DNA of 21,258 nucleotides from Desulfobacterales bacterium (GCA_020345785.1 CP070771.1:122550-143807), one strand, 5' to 3'. Positions 7,914 through 15,768 are shown, counted from the stretch's first letter. Made by a program: numbers and translations. The notes: a model not told the origin generated them from the sequence alone.

Positions 7914-8702
7914 GTGCTGAATTTAGCAAATGTTGAAGTGATGTACGCGAATTCGATTTTGGTGCTTCGAGGAATTTCTCTGGATCTCGAAGAAGGTGCC
8001 GTCGTCTGCCTTTTGGGGAGTAACGGCGCCGGCAAAACCACGACACTCAAGGCGATATCGGGACTACTTCATACGGAGTTAGGAGAAGTAACCGCCGGCA
8101 GTATCGAGTACAACGGCAAGCGCATCGAAAAAATGGGTCCTGAAGAGATTGCCCGGATGGGGATTCTTCAGGTTATGGAGGGCCGATCCGTTCTTGAGCA
8201 TCTAACGGTCGAGGAAAATCTCATTTTAGGCGGATACACTCAAAAACAGAAGAATACCAAAGCGGATTTGATGAAGGTTTATGATTATTTTCCCAAATTA
8301 AAAGCGCTTGAAAACAGCGTCAGCGGCTATTTATCGGGCGGTGAACAGAGAATGTTGGTGATCGGACGTGCCATGATGGGACACCCGAAGATTATGTTAC
8401 TGGATGAACCATCTTTGGGGTTGGCGCCTATCGTTGTAGAAGAGATTTTTGAAATCATTCAAAGATTACACGCTGAGGAAAATACCAGTATTCTGCTGGT
8501 TGAGCAGAACGCCAAGGCTGCGCTTGCCGTTGCCGATTACGGTTACGTGATGGAAAACGGCAGGATTGTCCTGGATGGAGATGCATCCGAACTGGCTCAA
8601 AACGAAGACATCAAGGAGTTTTATCTCGGCCTCAGTGCAATGGGTAAAAAGAAAAGCTACCGCGATGTCCGGCATTATAAAAGAAGGAAGCGATGGCTAT
8701 AA
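7914..8702 (+). CDS. livF: Branched-chain-type ABC transporter ATP-binding protein LivF
   Basis: A 262-residue ATPase, second motor subunit. Seen: Walker A GSNGAGKT (35-42), signature LSGGEQR (140-146), Walker B IMLLDEPSLGLAP (160-172), and LLVEQNAK (195-201 region) where LivF proteins usually have Gln in place of the switch His. The C-terminus has a basic tail, KSYRDVRHYKRRKRWL, longer than in enteric LivF and, as I recall, common to homologues found next to an AMP-ligase gene. The start is GTG at 7914 with an AAGAGA Shine-Dalgarno just upstream. The 76 bases between the ligase and this gene hold only short CAGG/CCTG self-complementary segments. Confidence 0.93.
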   Translation: MLNLANVEVMYANSILVLRGISLDLEEGAVVCLLGSNGAGKTTTLKAISGLLHTELGEVTAGSIEYNGKRIEKMGPEEIARMGILQVMEGRSVLEHLTVEENLILGGYTQKQKNTKADLMKVYDYFPKLKALENSVSGYLSGGEQRMLVIGRAMMGHPKIMLLDEPSLGLAPIVVEEIFEIIQRLHAEENTSILLVEQNAKAALAVADYGYVMENGRIVLDGDASELAQNEDIKEFYLGLSAMGKKKSYRDVRHYKRRKRWL

Positions 8703-8740
8703 ACGGCACCGGCTGGGTATTCCGGGCGGAGCAAGGGTAG
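8693..8740 (+). other. Possible 15-codon leader frame between livF and livH
   Basis: An ATG at 8693 opens 15 codons (MAINGTGWVFRAEQG) ending in TAG at 8738-8740 and overlaps the livF stop by 10 bases. It has a good Shine-Dalgarno (AAGGAAG, 8684-8690) at 2 bases, which is closer than ideal. The purine run also encodes the Arg/Lys tail of LivF, so it may be accidental. It could couple translation across the 91-base gap, or mean nothing. Confidence 0.15.
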
Positions 8741-8781
8741 ACTCGCCGCATCCGGCGGCAGCTCGGATCAGGGCGCGTGAC

Positions 8782-8786
8782 GGAGG
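8782..8786 (+). promoter_or_regulatory. Ribosome binding site that fixes the livH start
   Basis: GGAGG seven bases before ATG 8794. The open frame extends left to 8566, but that extension overlaps livF by 137 bases and is not LivH-like; the site and the MEIFVQLL start of the first membrane helix settle the start at 8794. Confidence 0.85.
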
Positions 8787-8793
8787 AACTTCA

Positions 8794-9666
8794 ATGGAGA
8801 TTTTCGTACAACTCCTCATTTCAGGGTTGGTAAACGGTGCCATCTACGGCCTCATCGCAATCGGGTTTGTCCTGATATACAAGTGCTCGGCGGTTCTTAA
8901 TTTCGCCCAGGGGAACATGGTGTTGATCGGGGCGTATATCTTTTGGTTTTTCAAGGGACCCATGGGTTTCGATCTGTTTCCGGCGCTTCTTTTTTGCATT
9001 TTCTTCTCTTTTCTTTTCGGGATGATCATCGAACGTCTGACCCTCAGGCCTTTGGTGGGACAATCCCTTCTTTCCATGATTACGGTTACCATATTCCTTT
9101 CTTTAGTGATCGAAGGTGTGGCCTGCATCATATGGGGCAGCAGCCCCCTGAGCAAGGTAGCAATATTTCCGAAGGGAAGCATTCAGGTCGCTTCCTTCAA
9201 TTTAATGACCGACAATATCATTTCATTCTGTTTTGCCTTCCTCGTCATGATCATACTGATTTTATTTTTTAAGCGAACACGATTGGGTCTGGCGATGCGG
9301 GGTGTGGCTGAAGGCCACCATATCGTGCAGAGCTTTGGCGTAAACGTGAAGCGGATTCTGACGATATCCTGGGGAATTGCAGGCGTTGCCGGGGCATTGG
9401 GCGGCATTGTTTTGGCGGACAAAATTGGTTTCGAATTAGGCCTGAGCCACATCGGGATCGCTGCAATTCCGGCGGCATTTATCGGGGGACTAGAGTCTCT
9501 TTTCGGCGCGATCATCGGTGGACTCATCATCGGTCTTATTGAAAGTGTTGTATCCGGTTATCTGGGGAACGCGGCGGGAACGCCGGCCGTATACCTGTTG
9601 CTGGTCATCGTCATGCTTTTTAAACCTTACGGGCTTTTCGGTTTAACGAGAATAGAGAGGGTTTAG
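8794..9666 (+). CDS. livH: Branched-chain-type ABC transporter permease LivH
   Basis: A 290-residue integral membrane protein with about eight hydrophobic segments. Family marks are LNFAQGNMVLIGAY (35-48), the cytoplasmic loop RGVAEGHHIVQSFGVNVKRI that contacts the ATPases (169-188), GGLESLFGAIIGGLIIGLIE (231-250) and the terminal LFKPYGLFG (275-283). It pairs with LivM to form the inner-membrane channel. The gene begins 91 bases after livF and ends four bases before livM, consistent with co-translation. Confidence 0.92.
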   Translation: MEIFVQLLISGLVNGAIYGLIAIGFVLIYKCSAVLNFAQGNMVLIGAYIFWFFKGPMGFDLFPALLFCIFFSFLFGMIIERLTLRPLVGQSLLSMITVTIFLSLVIEGVACIIWGSSPLSKVAIFPKGSIQVASFNLMTDNIISFCFAFLVMIILILFFKRTRLGLAMRGVAEGHHIVQSFGVNVKRILTISWGIAGVAGALGGIVLADKIGFELGLSHIGIAAIPAAFIGGLESLFGAIIGGLIIGLIESVVSGYLGNAAGTPAVYLLLVIVMLFKPYGLFGLTRIERV

Positions 9667-9670
9667 AACA

Positions 9671-10741
9671 ATGGGCAGCGGTAGCTATTATCCGCCGAGC
9701 GGAGTCTATTCCGACAGTTATAAAAAGGACATGCGGATTATCAAAACCAAGAAACAAGCCCTATTGACAATCGGTGCGCTGGCGGTCCTTTTTCTTATCC
9801 CGCTCATTCCGGGGATCAACAGCCCTTACATGTTAAGATTAATGATCGGCGTCGGCATTGCCGCCATTATCTGTCTCGGACTTAACCTTTTAACCGGCTA
9901 TTGCGGACAACTCAACATCGGCCAGTCGGCTTTCATTATGGTGGGCGCATTTACAGCAGGGCTATTGAATTACCACCTGGGCTGGCCTTTCTGGGTCAAC
10001 ATTATTCCTGCAGGACTCACGGCCGCTGCGTTGGGGGTGATTTTCGGCATCCCCTCAGTGCGGTTAAAGGGGCTGTACTTGGCTCTGACCACCCTGGCGG
10101 CCCAAATTATTCTGACCTGGATCGCCCTCAATTATATATCGCTGGCATCCGCCGGGTTTGTCGTGGACCCCCCGGCCATCGGCGACTTCTATTTCGACAC
10201 ACCGGCCAAATTTTATTACATCGCCCTGGTCTTTACCATCGGCATGAGTTTTTTTGCCAAAGGAATCGCAAGATCGGGAATCGGTCGTGCTTTCATGGCC
10301 ATTCGGGACAACGATCTTGCTGCGGAAGCTATGGGGATCAACATCTTTAAATACAAGCTTCTCGCATTTTTGATTTGCACCTTTTATGCCGGTGTCGGGG
10401 GCGCCATATTTGCCCATTTCATGATGTGGGTCCAGTTGGAGTCGTTCACTTTGACGGATTCGGTCTGGTATGTGGTCATGATCATTGTCGGGGGGCTGGG
10501 CAGCATCGAGGGGACATTTTTCGGCGTGATATTCGTGGTCGTGCTAAAAGAAATCATTTCAGTATTCGGGCCCGTGGTCGAGGGCAGCATGACATTTTTA
10601 CCCACCGGAGCAGGCAGCGGGTTTCTATTGGTAGGGATCGGCGGAGTTGCGATTCTCTTTTTGCTGCTGGAACCCCGGGGTCTCGCTCACCGTTGGAAGA
10701 TATTCAAAACGTATTACCGGTTATGGCCATTTGGATACTAA
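9671..10741 (+). CDS. livM: Branched-chain-type ABC transporter permease LivM
   Basis: A 356-residue permease. Seen: LNLLTGYCGQLNIGQSAFI (residues 76-94), a sequence strongly kept in LivM, then the coupling loop AIRDNDLAAEAMGINIFKYK and GGLGSIEGTFFGVIF near the C-terminus. The first 30 or so residues (Ser, Tyr and Gly rich, then basic) form a hydrophilic cytoplasmic extension before the first helix. AGAGAGG overlaps the end of livH and serves as Shine-Dalgarno. The C-terminal LLEPRGLAHRWKIFKTYY tail is typical. It forms the heterodimeric channel with LivH. Confidence 0.92.
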   Translation: MGSGSYYPPSGVYSDSYKKDMRIIKTKKQALLTIGALAVLFLIPLIPGINSPYMLRLMIGVGIAAIICLGLNLLTGYCGQLNIGQSAFIMVGAFTAGLLNYHLGWPFWVNIIPAGLTAAALGVIFGIPSVRLKGLYLALTTLAAQIILTWIALNYISLASAGFVVDPPAIGDFYFDTPAKFYYIALVFTIGMSFFAKGIARSGIGRAFMAIRDNDLAAEAMGINIFKYKLLAFLICTFYAGVGGAIFAHFMMWVQLESFTLTDSVWYVVMIIVGGLGSIEGTFFGVIFVVVLKEIISVFGPVVEGSMTFLPTGAGSGFLLVGIGGVAILFLLLEPRGLAHRWKIFKTYYRLWPFGY

Positions 10742-10817
10742 ATAATGGTCTTTTCAGTTCAATGTGAGGGAATTTCATAATTTGAGGCAGAAGCATAACA
10801 TCCAAACAAACTTAAGC

Positions 10818-10826
10818 AAAGGAGGT
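10818..10826 (+). promoter_or_regulatory. Very strong ribosome binding site for the binding-protein gene
   Basis: AAAGGAGGT is a near-perfect complement of the 16S rRNA tail, five bases before ATG 10832. It is the best such site in the operon and fits the high copy number a periplasmic binding protein needs. Confidence 0.85.
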
Positions 10827-10831
10827 AGGTT

Positions 10832-12088
10832 ATGAAAAAAATGAATGGCATGATCATGGCATTGAGCATGGTACTGGTTTTTATTCTTATTACCCCTACG
10901 GCCTTTGGTGCGGCGGATAACGAGGTTGTCGTCGGAGAAATTTGCGCCCTGACCGGCCCCACCAGCGTCACGCACCTGATGTGCTATTCCGGTTCAAAGG
11001 ATTATATGGAATATATCAATGATCAGGGGGGTATTGAAGGTAAAAAGGGCAAGGTCAAAATAAAGGTGCTCAGCTATGATTCTCAATACCAGGCGGCCAA
11101 GGCCAAGGACGGATTCGCCCGGCTTCGGGGAGAAGGAATGATCGTTTTAACCCACTGCGCGGCAGGCCATTCCGACGCTCTGCTGGCGGATCACGAAAGA
11201 GCAAAAATTCCACTGGTTACCGGTTCACTCGGAGTGGCGAGCATGTGGTCGGAATGGGTTTATGCCAATTACCATCCGGGGATTGCAAACATGATCAGGA
11301 CCTGGGCCATGTGGGTGAAAAGTGAATGGGAAAAGGCCGGCAAACCCGGCGGGCAATTGATTCTTGGTGCGATAGAATCCGATGAGCCGTGGGCGCCGTT
11401 ATCCCTATGGGACATTGATGCTTTTACCAAAGAGCAAGGCATAACCATCGTAACGGAAAAGATGCCGAAAGGAACGACCGATGCCATACCGCAGCTGAGC
11501 CGACTGCAGAAAGCGGGTGCAAGGGAAATCTTCGTTCTATCTTCGGCGACGGGCTCCGTTGTCGTGTTAAAATCGGCAAAATCCATGGGTTTGGATATTC
11601 CGCTCACCCAATGTGCGGCTTCCAACATAGGAGATGTGGTCGATCTGGGCGGTGCGGAGCTGGCGGAAGGCTACCGGGGGTCCTATTATTACGAGCCGAT
11701 TTCCAAGAATCCCAGCCTTCCGGATAGCGAAGGCATGAAGCTGGCGAAAATGCTGTGGGAAAAAAATCATGCGGGCGAAAAGCCGCGCGACATGTACGTC
11801 AACGGCCTGCTGTCAGGGATGATTATTGTGGAAGCTATAAAACTCGCCCTGGATGAGGTACCCCCTGAAAAACTCGATGGAGAAGCCTTGAAGGAATACG
11901 GCTTGGACCGCATCAGAAATTTTGACGCGATGGGGTTAACCACGCCCATCTCCTATATTCCGGGGGATCTGGATTCGCATATCGGACAAAGACATGTGAA
12001 ATATTGGGTTGTCAAAGGCGGGTATGCCAATCCGATTACCGATCAATGGATGCCCACGACAACTTACAGGATTCCCAAGAAAAAATAA
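10832..12088 (+). CDS. livK: Periplasmic substrate-binding protein of Liv-type ABC transporter
   Basis: A 418-residue secreted protein. Residues 1-28 form a Sec signal peptide (basic start, long hydrophobic core, likely cleavage after AFG or AFGA), with no lipobox Cys. The mature start, EVVVGEICALTGPTS, is the usual opening of the type-I periplasmic binding fold in this transporter class (Peripla_BP_6). Later segments such as IKVLSYDSQYQAAKAKDGFARL, VPLVTG-like IPLVTGSLGV and YVNGLLSGMIIVEAI fit the family. It is longer than the enteric LivJ/LivK (about 367 residues), as in binding proteins for carboxylates and aromatics. The ligand cannot be predicted; the gene symbol is only the family name. 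It sits 90 bases after livM. Confidence 0.88.
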   Translation: MKKMNGMIMALSMVLVFILITPTAFGAADNEVVVGEICALTGPTSVTHLMCYSGSKDYMEYINDQGGIEGKKGKVKIKVLSYDSQYQAAKAKDGFARLRGEGMIVLTHCAAGHSDALLADHERAKIPLVTGSLGVASMWSEWVYANYHPGIANMIRTWAMWVKSEWEKAGKPGGQLILGAIESDEPWAPLSLWDIDAFTKEQGITIVTEKMPKGTTDAIPQLSRLQKAGAREIFVLSSATGSVVVLKSAKSMGLDIPLTQCAASNIGDVVDLGGAELAEGYRGSYYYEPISKNPSLPDSEGMKLAKMLWEKNHAGEKPRDMYVNGLLSGMIIVEAIKLALDEVPPEKLDGEALKEYGLDRIRNFDAMGLTTPISYIPGDLDSHIGQRHVKYWVVKGGYANPITDQWMPTTTYRIPKKK

Positions 12089-12141
12089 ATGGATGCAAAT
12101 CAGCGCCTATCGCACAAAGGAAACCTTGTAAGCAATTGATG

Positions 12142-12178
12142 ACCGTCCTCCTCGCCCCTTCTTCAATTAGAGGACGGT
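12142..12178. repeat. Hairpin between the binding-protein gene and the ferredoxin gene
   Basis: accgtcctc (12142-12150) and gaggacggt (12170-12178) form a perfect 9-pair, GC-rich stem with a 19-base loop, in a 237-base gap with no gene. There is no T-run after it, so it is more likely an RNA-stabilising or processing hairpin or partial attenuator than a full terminator. Such hairpins after the binding-protein gene often allow more of that product than of the downstream ones. No promoter was recognised in the gap. Confidence 0.5.
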
Positions 12179-12325
12179 TGCCGGGCATTAAAATTGAAGT
12201 CGGAAAATTTCAGGCGGGGAGGGCGGATTCCTGACAACAGCCCCTGTTACTCAACAACTTTTAGCATACCCATTGGAGCCTTCGATTCGGAAGGTATAGA
12301 CTGCTGACAAAAATCGGGAGATAAA

Positions 12326-12904
12326 ATGAGAACAGTAAAATTTTTTGCTCAAGTCGACGAGCAAAAGTGTACGGGTTGCGGTACATGCCAGATTGTATGC
12401 CCAACAGAAGCGGTTAAGGTGATCAAGAAGAAGGCGGTTGTGGATGTGGAAAAATGCTTGTCGTGCCCAAATTGCAGCGATAGCTGTCCGGAGAGTGCAA
12501 TTGCATTGATTCGCAGGTCGGTGCCGAAAAAGCTGTACGTCGATCCCTCGGAAGTGGATCAGAACGAAATCAGGCAACTGTGTCTCAAAGCCAAGCTGCA
12601 CCCCCACCAATGGGGATGCATGTGTAATGCAACGCGGGTGCGGGAAGTCGCGGCCGCTGTCCTGAAAGGAGCCAAAACGCTGGAGGAGATTGCCCTTATG
12701 ACGGGTATTCGCTCCGGTTGCACCGCATATTGTGTCCAGCACATGCTGCGCCTGCTCAAAGCCAACGGCGTGGCGGTTAAAGAACCCAAAGGCCACCGAT
12801 GGTACGATTCGACGCAAACAATCTGGGATCTTCCCCAAAAGGTCCAGCAGAAACACCCCGGGCATTTTTTTGAGGAGGATAAAAAAGTGTTCCGGAAATT
12901 TTAA
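12326..12904 (+). CDS. Ferredoxin with two 4Fe-4S motifs and a BFD-like 2Fe-2S domain
   Basis: A 192-residue soluble protein. Two classic 4Fe-4S motifs stand in the first 60 residues: C15-x2-C18-x2-C21-x3-C25-P and C44-x2-C47-x2-C50-x3-C54-P. A second part has C98-x-C100-x31-C132-x3-C136 in a helical context (VREVAAAVLKGAKTLEEIALMTGIRSG), close to the BFD-like 2Fe-2S fold (normally CxC-x31-CxxC), here with one extra residue in the last Cys pair. It should carry electrons, perhaps with three clusters. Gene start has GGGAG upstream. It comes 22 bases before the 470-residue protein of unknown family, so it probably serves that enzyme or feeds the E3 step. It has no membrane segment. Confidence 0.82.
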   Translation: MRTVKFFAQVDEQKCTGCGTCQIVCPTEAVKVIKKKAVVDVEKCLSCPNCSDSCPESAIALIRRSVPKKLYVDPSEVDQNEIRQLCLKAKLHPHQWGCMCNATRVREVAAAVLKGAKTLEEIALMTGIRSGCTAYCVQHMLRLLKANGVAVKEPKGHRWYDSTQTIWDLPQKVQQKHPGHFFEEDKKVFRKF

Positions 12905-12926
12905 CTAGTTTCAAGGAGAAGAAAAT

Positions 12927-14339
12927 ATGCCTGCGGTACAAAAATCAGTGACGCCGCCGTTCATAAGAAAATCGAAATACGGGCCCTCTGTGGGGAAAAG
13001 AGCCGTAGAGCTGCCGGAAATCGTTTCGTTGCGTATGAGCGATCTTTTCCCGGACATCCCCGACACGATATATACGGAAGGCGAATGTATTTCCAGCATC
13101 AGGAAGGCGACCCAAAATGCGCTAAACGCCGTTAATATGGATATGATCAAGGCCGGGGACAGCGTTAATATCCTGAGTTCGCAGTATGGTTTTCAGCTCA
13201 TGGGGGGAGATGCATATGCCGAAATGCTGAGGACGATCAAAGATGTGGTTGAGCAGAAGACGGGCTGCAGGAAGATCAGGTTGAGGGTTGCCACGGGCTT
13301 CCGGATCAAAGAGCCCGATGAGATCATCGAACATTACCAGCTGGATGCCTGTTTCAACGGTGAAGCTTGCAGTGTGACTTGCCTGGACAAAGGGGTGCCC
13401 ATTGACACCGAAATCGGAACGCTGTACGGCATTGCTTCCATTTACGATGCGGATTGGATCATCCACGCCCACCATGGTGAACTCCGGGAGTTGGACATGC
13501 ATCGAATGATCAATCGGGCGGTCAAGCCCTTTGCCATGTCCTATGCGAGATTGGAAACACGGGGGGTGGCGCATATCAATTTCGGCCCGCGCAGTGCCAA
13601 CTTCATTCAGAAAGCCATTTTCTACTCCCCATTTGTACAGCAGAAATTTGCCTTCGGATGCTTTCTGATGACTTCGCCGGCCGGGATAACAGGCGTGGAG
13701 GCGAGCCGTGATCTGGAAACACTGGACCGCAAAATGCTGCTGTTCAATATAAAGCCCTATGGAAAGGTCCGGCAAATCCTCAGTAAAATCGATGACTGCG
13801 TCGTCATTTTGGACGGATCCGGCGAACCGCGCTATATGCTGGGCGGCGGGATCAGTTTCGGGAATTTCACCGAAGCAGAACTCGATCTGTTCGATTTGGA
13901 CGTTATTCCCGTCAGTTTGGGTTACAATCTCTATGAGCGTCCACCCGGTCCGCGGACGCCATCCGTCAATCCGGCGATCAAGGCCCTGGTGATAAACCAT
14001 ATGTGGCTCGGCGTACCGCAGATGGAGTTGCCCGGCCACATTCCGACCATTGTCGTCGGACGGGAGATGGAGGATATTATCGATAGAGATCCTATGAATA
14101 CCGAATTCATGAACTACGCCGTGACCGCCCAGAGTCTTGAAGCAGCCGTGAAATTTGCCAAGAAAATCGCCGGAACAGACAGAATTCTTGTGTTCGACGG
14201 CAGTTTCGGAAACTTGCATCTGAGCGAAAGCCTGGCGGAATTTTTAATTGAAGTTGCGCCCGAGGTAAGCCGTGAAGTCGAGCAGGAGCTCCTTCCAAAA
14301 TGGTTGCACCAGCGGGATATTGAATTGCACGAGATTTAA
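12927..14339 (+). CDS. Conserved-looking protein of unknown family (470 aa), possible enzyme
   Basis: I do not recognise this protein with confidence. It is 470 residues, soluble, with no signal or membrane segment, and begins after AAGGAG. Points of note: RLRVATGFRIKEPDEIIEHY (118-137), CLDKGVPIDTEIGTLYGI (152-169), DADWIIHAHHGELRELD (174-190) with a His cluster at 180, 182, 183, SYARLETRG (205-213), and a Gly-rich GSGEPRYMLGGGISFG (297-312). The order of a VATG-x-R motif, then a short D-K-G-x-P strand, then an AD-hydrophobic-H motif distantly recalls the N-terminal domain of LarA-type (nickel-pincer) racemases, but the LarA His after ATG is replaced (F125-R126) and the EPH-x9-K motif is not there. 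It sits between the ferredoxin and a QPRTase-like protein, with 22- and 48-base gaps. Confidence 0.6.
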   Translation: MPAVQKSVTPPFIRKSKYGPSVGKRAVELPEIVSLRMSDLFPDIPDTIYTEGECISSIRKATQNALNAVNMDMIKAGDSVNILSSQYGFQLMGGDAYAEMLRTIKDVVEQKTGCRKIRLRVATGFRIKEPDEIIEHYQLDACFNGEACSVTCLDKGVPIDTEIGTLYGIASIYDADWIIHAHHGELRELDMHRMINRAVKPFAMSYARLETRGVAHINFGPRSANFIQKAIFYSPFVQQKFAFGCFLMTSPAGITGVEASRDLETLDRKMLLFNIKPYGKVRQILSKIDDCVVILDGSGEPRYMLGGGISFGNFTEAELDLFDLDVIPVSLGYNLYERPPGPRTPSVNPAIKALVINHMWLGVPQMELPGHIPTIVVGREMEDIIDRDPMNTEFMNYAVTAQSLEAAVKFAKKIAGTDRILVFDGSFGNLHLSESLAEFLIEVAPEVSREVEQELLPKWLHQRDIELHEI

Positions 14340-14387
14340 AGCCTCGGCAATAGCTATTTTTCAACCACGGTTTATCCAAGGTAAGAA

Positions 14388-15191
14388 ATGCAGGATTTAA
14401 AAGACACCATTTTCAAAAATTTAAATGGAAAAGCGGCCGAAGCCGTCATTATTACCGAAAGCAACGGCATCATTGCCGGGACCGATCGCGCCAATCAGGT
14501 GGCAGACCAGATGCGTCTGACGGTAACGCGTATTGTCAAAGAGGGCAGCTGCGTTAACAAAGGCGACATCATTGCGGCTGTTCAAGGAGATGTGAAACAG
14601 GTGATCACCGGTGAAGAGCGGTTGATGGGGTGCATCAGCAAACCCTCTGGTGTCGCCACCTCGGCGCATCAATTCATCCGCGCGGCTGCGGGCAAATCCA
14701 GAATCGTCAGCGGTGCCTGGAAAAAAATGCCTATGGAGTTGAAGGAAATGATTCGAGCAGCGGTGTTAACCGGAGGCGCCCACATTCGGATATGCGACGA
14801 GCCGTTCATCTATCTGGATAAAAATTACATCTCGGTTTTCGGAGGCATTCCAGAAACGCTGGAAGGTGTATCCCATTTGCGGGGCTATTTAAAAGTCATT
14901 CAGCTGAAGGGCAAATACAAAGACATCGGCTCGGAGGCCGAGGAAGCCGCACGACTGGGTGCAGATATCCTTTTTGTCGACACCGGCAATGTCGCCGACA
15001 TCCATTCCGTCGTTGAGCGCTTAAACGAAGCAGGGAAAAGAGAGCGGGTGCAAATTGCGTTCGGCGGCGGCGTTCAGATCGAGGACATGGATGAGATAAA
15101 GGGGCTGGACGTTGACATCCTGGACATCGGGCAGGCGATCATCGATGCCCCTTTATTGGATCTCAAATATGAAGTCAAAACGATTGGATAA
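14388..15191 (+). CDS. Divergent nicotinate-nucleotide pyrophosphorylase (NadC/QPRTase)-like protein
   Basis: A 267-residue protein with the outline of NadC-type phosphoribosyltransferases: the N-terminal KEGSCVNKGDIIAAVQGD strand region (51-68), EERLMGCISKPSGVAT (76-91) corresponding to ERTxLNxxxxLSGIAT, AVLTGGAHI (125-133), and a barrel end with ADILFVDTG (192-200), IAFGGGVQ (223-230) and DILDIGQAIIDAPLLDLK (243-260). Residues that contact quinolinate and PRPP in true NadC look altered: the DTRKT segment reads SGAWKKMP (108-115), the HR of GGxxHR reads IR, and IKDNH reads LDKNY. It is therefore probably not the housekeeping NAD enzyme. True NadC works with NadA/NadB, absent here. Start ATG 14388 has AAGGTAAG upstream. 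Confidence 0.75.
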   Translation: MQDLKDTIFKNLNGKAAEAVIITESNGIIAGTDRANQVADQMRLTVTRIVKEGSCVNKGDIIAAVQGDVKQVITGEERLMGCISKPSGVATSAHQFIRAAAGKSRIVSGAWKKMPMELKEMIRAAVLTGGAHIRICDEPFIYLDKNYISVFGGIPETLEGVSHLRGYLKVIQLKGKYKDIGSEAEEAARLGADILFVDTGNVADIHSVVERLNEAGKRERVQIAFGGGVQIEDMDEIKGLDVDILDIGQAIIDAPLLDLKYEVKTIG

Positions 15192-15221
15192 GGGTAAACA
15201 AAATGGAACATATTCGCAATT

Positions 15222-15227
15222 AGGAGG
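15222..15227 (+). promoter_or_regulatory. Ribosome binding site that fixes the first hydratase start
   Basis: AGGAGG five bases (15228-15231 between) before ATG 15232. The frame is open back to 15112, but that part overlaps the upstream gene by 80 bases and has no family likeness. Confidence 0.85.
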
Positions 15228-15231
15228 AATT

Positions 15232-15768
15232 ATGGAAGCGTCATTGCTGGAAAAATTGGGCTGGAAAAAATACATCGGCATGGAGACGGAAACCAAAACC
15301 GGAGAACCGGTGCAGGCCAGAGATATCCGTCGCTATGCACTGGCCATAGATGAAAGCAATCCGGAATATTACGACGAAAAGGCGGCCAAAGCGGGCAAGT
15401 ACGGCAAACTTGCCGCACCGCCGGGGTTCATTTGCTGGTCGATTCAAGACCCGAAACTGGAGAAAAGGTACGATGAACTCGGTGAGGACGGGCTTTCGAA
15501 TTTCCTGGGGGTGCCGGAGTTTCCGGATGCCTGGTCGTTGGGATGGGTCAGGGCCGGTGAAGAATATGAATTTTTCAAGCCCGTTTTTGTCGGGGATACA
15601 ATCTCCGTGAAATTGAAGCTTTTAGATGTCTACGAAAAGCAGGGAAGAAGCGGTCATCTCATTTTTACCACCTCGGAAGCCCGGTACACCAACCAGGACG
15701 GAGAATTGCTGGCCACTCAAAAAATCATCATGATCGCCACTCCGAGAAAGGGGGAAACCAATGACTGA
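15232..15768 (+). CDS. MaoC-type acyl dehydratase, FAS1-like N-terminal domain subunit
   Basis: A 178-residue hot-dog protein of the MaoC_dehydrat_N (FAS1-like dehydratase) type. It has AIDESNPEYYDEKAAKAG (residues 38-55) in the position of the catalytic D-x-NP-x-H segment, but with Tyr where the His would be, then LAAPPGFICW, the APPGF/PPT mark of the family. EYEFFKPVFVGDTISVKLKLLDVYEKQGRSG gives the central strands. Proteins of this type usually act as the non-catalytic partner of a second hot-dog subunit, and here that gene overlaps by 8 bases. The expected reaction is hydration of an enoyl-CoA or its reverse; the acyl chain is not known. Confidence 0.82.
   Translation: MEASLLEKLGWKKYIGMETETKTGEPVQARDIRRYALAIDESNPEYYDEKAAKAGKYGKLAAPPGFICWSIQDPKLEKRYDELGEDGLSNFLGVPEFPDAWSLGWVRAGEEYEFFKPVFVGDTISVKLKLLDVYEKQGRSGHLIFTTSEARYTNQDGELLATQKIIMIATPRKGETND

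Noticed and set aside
8566..8793. N-terminal extension of LivH in the same frame
   Set aside because: Overlaps livF, is not membrane-like, and ATG 8794 has a clear GGAGG.
13122..14219. 365-codon open frame on the minus strand opposite the 470-aa gene
   Set aside because: It is the antisense shadow of a gene with good start signals and sensible protein pattern; the antisense product is rich in His, Gln and Arg with no motif.
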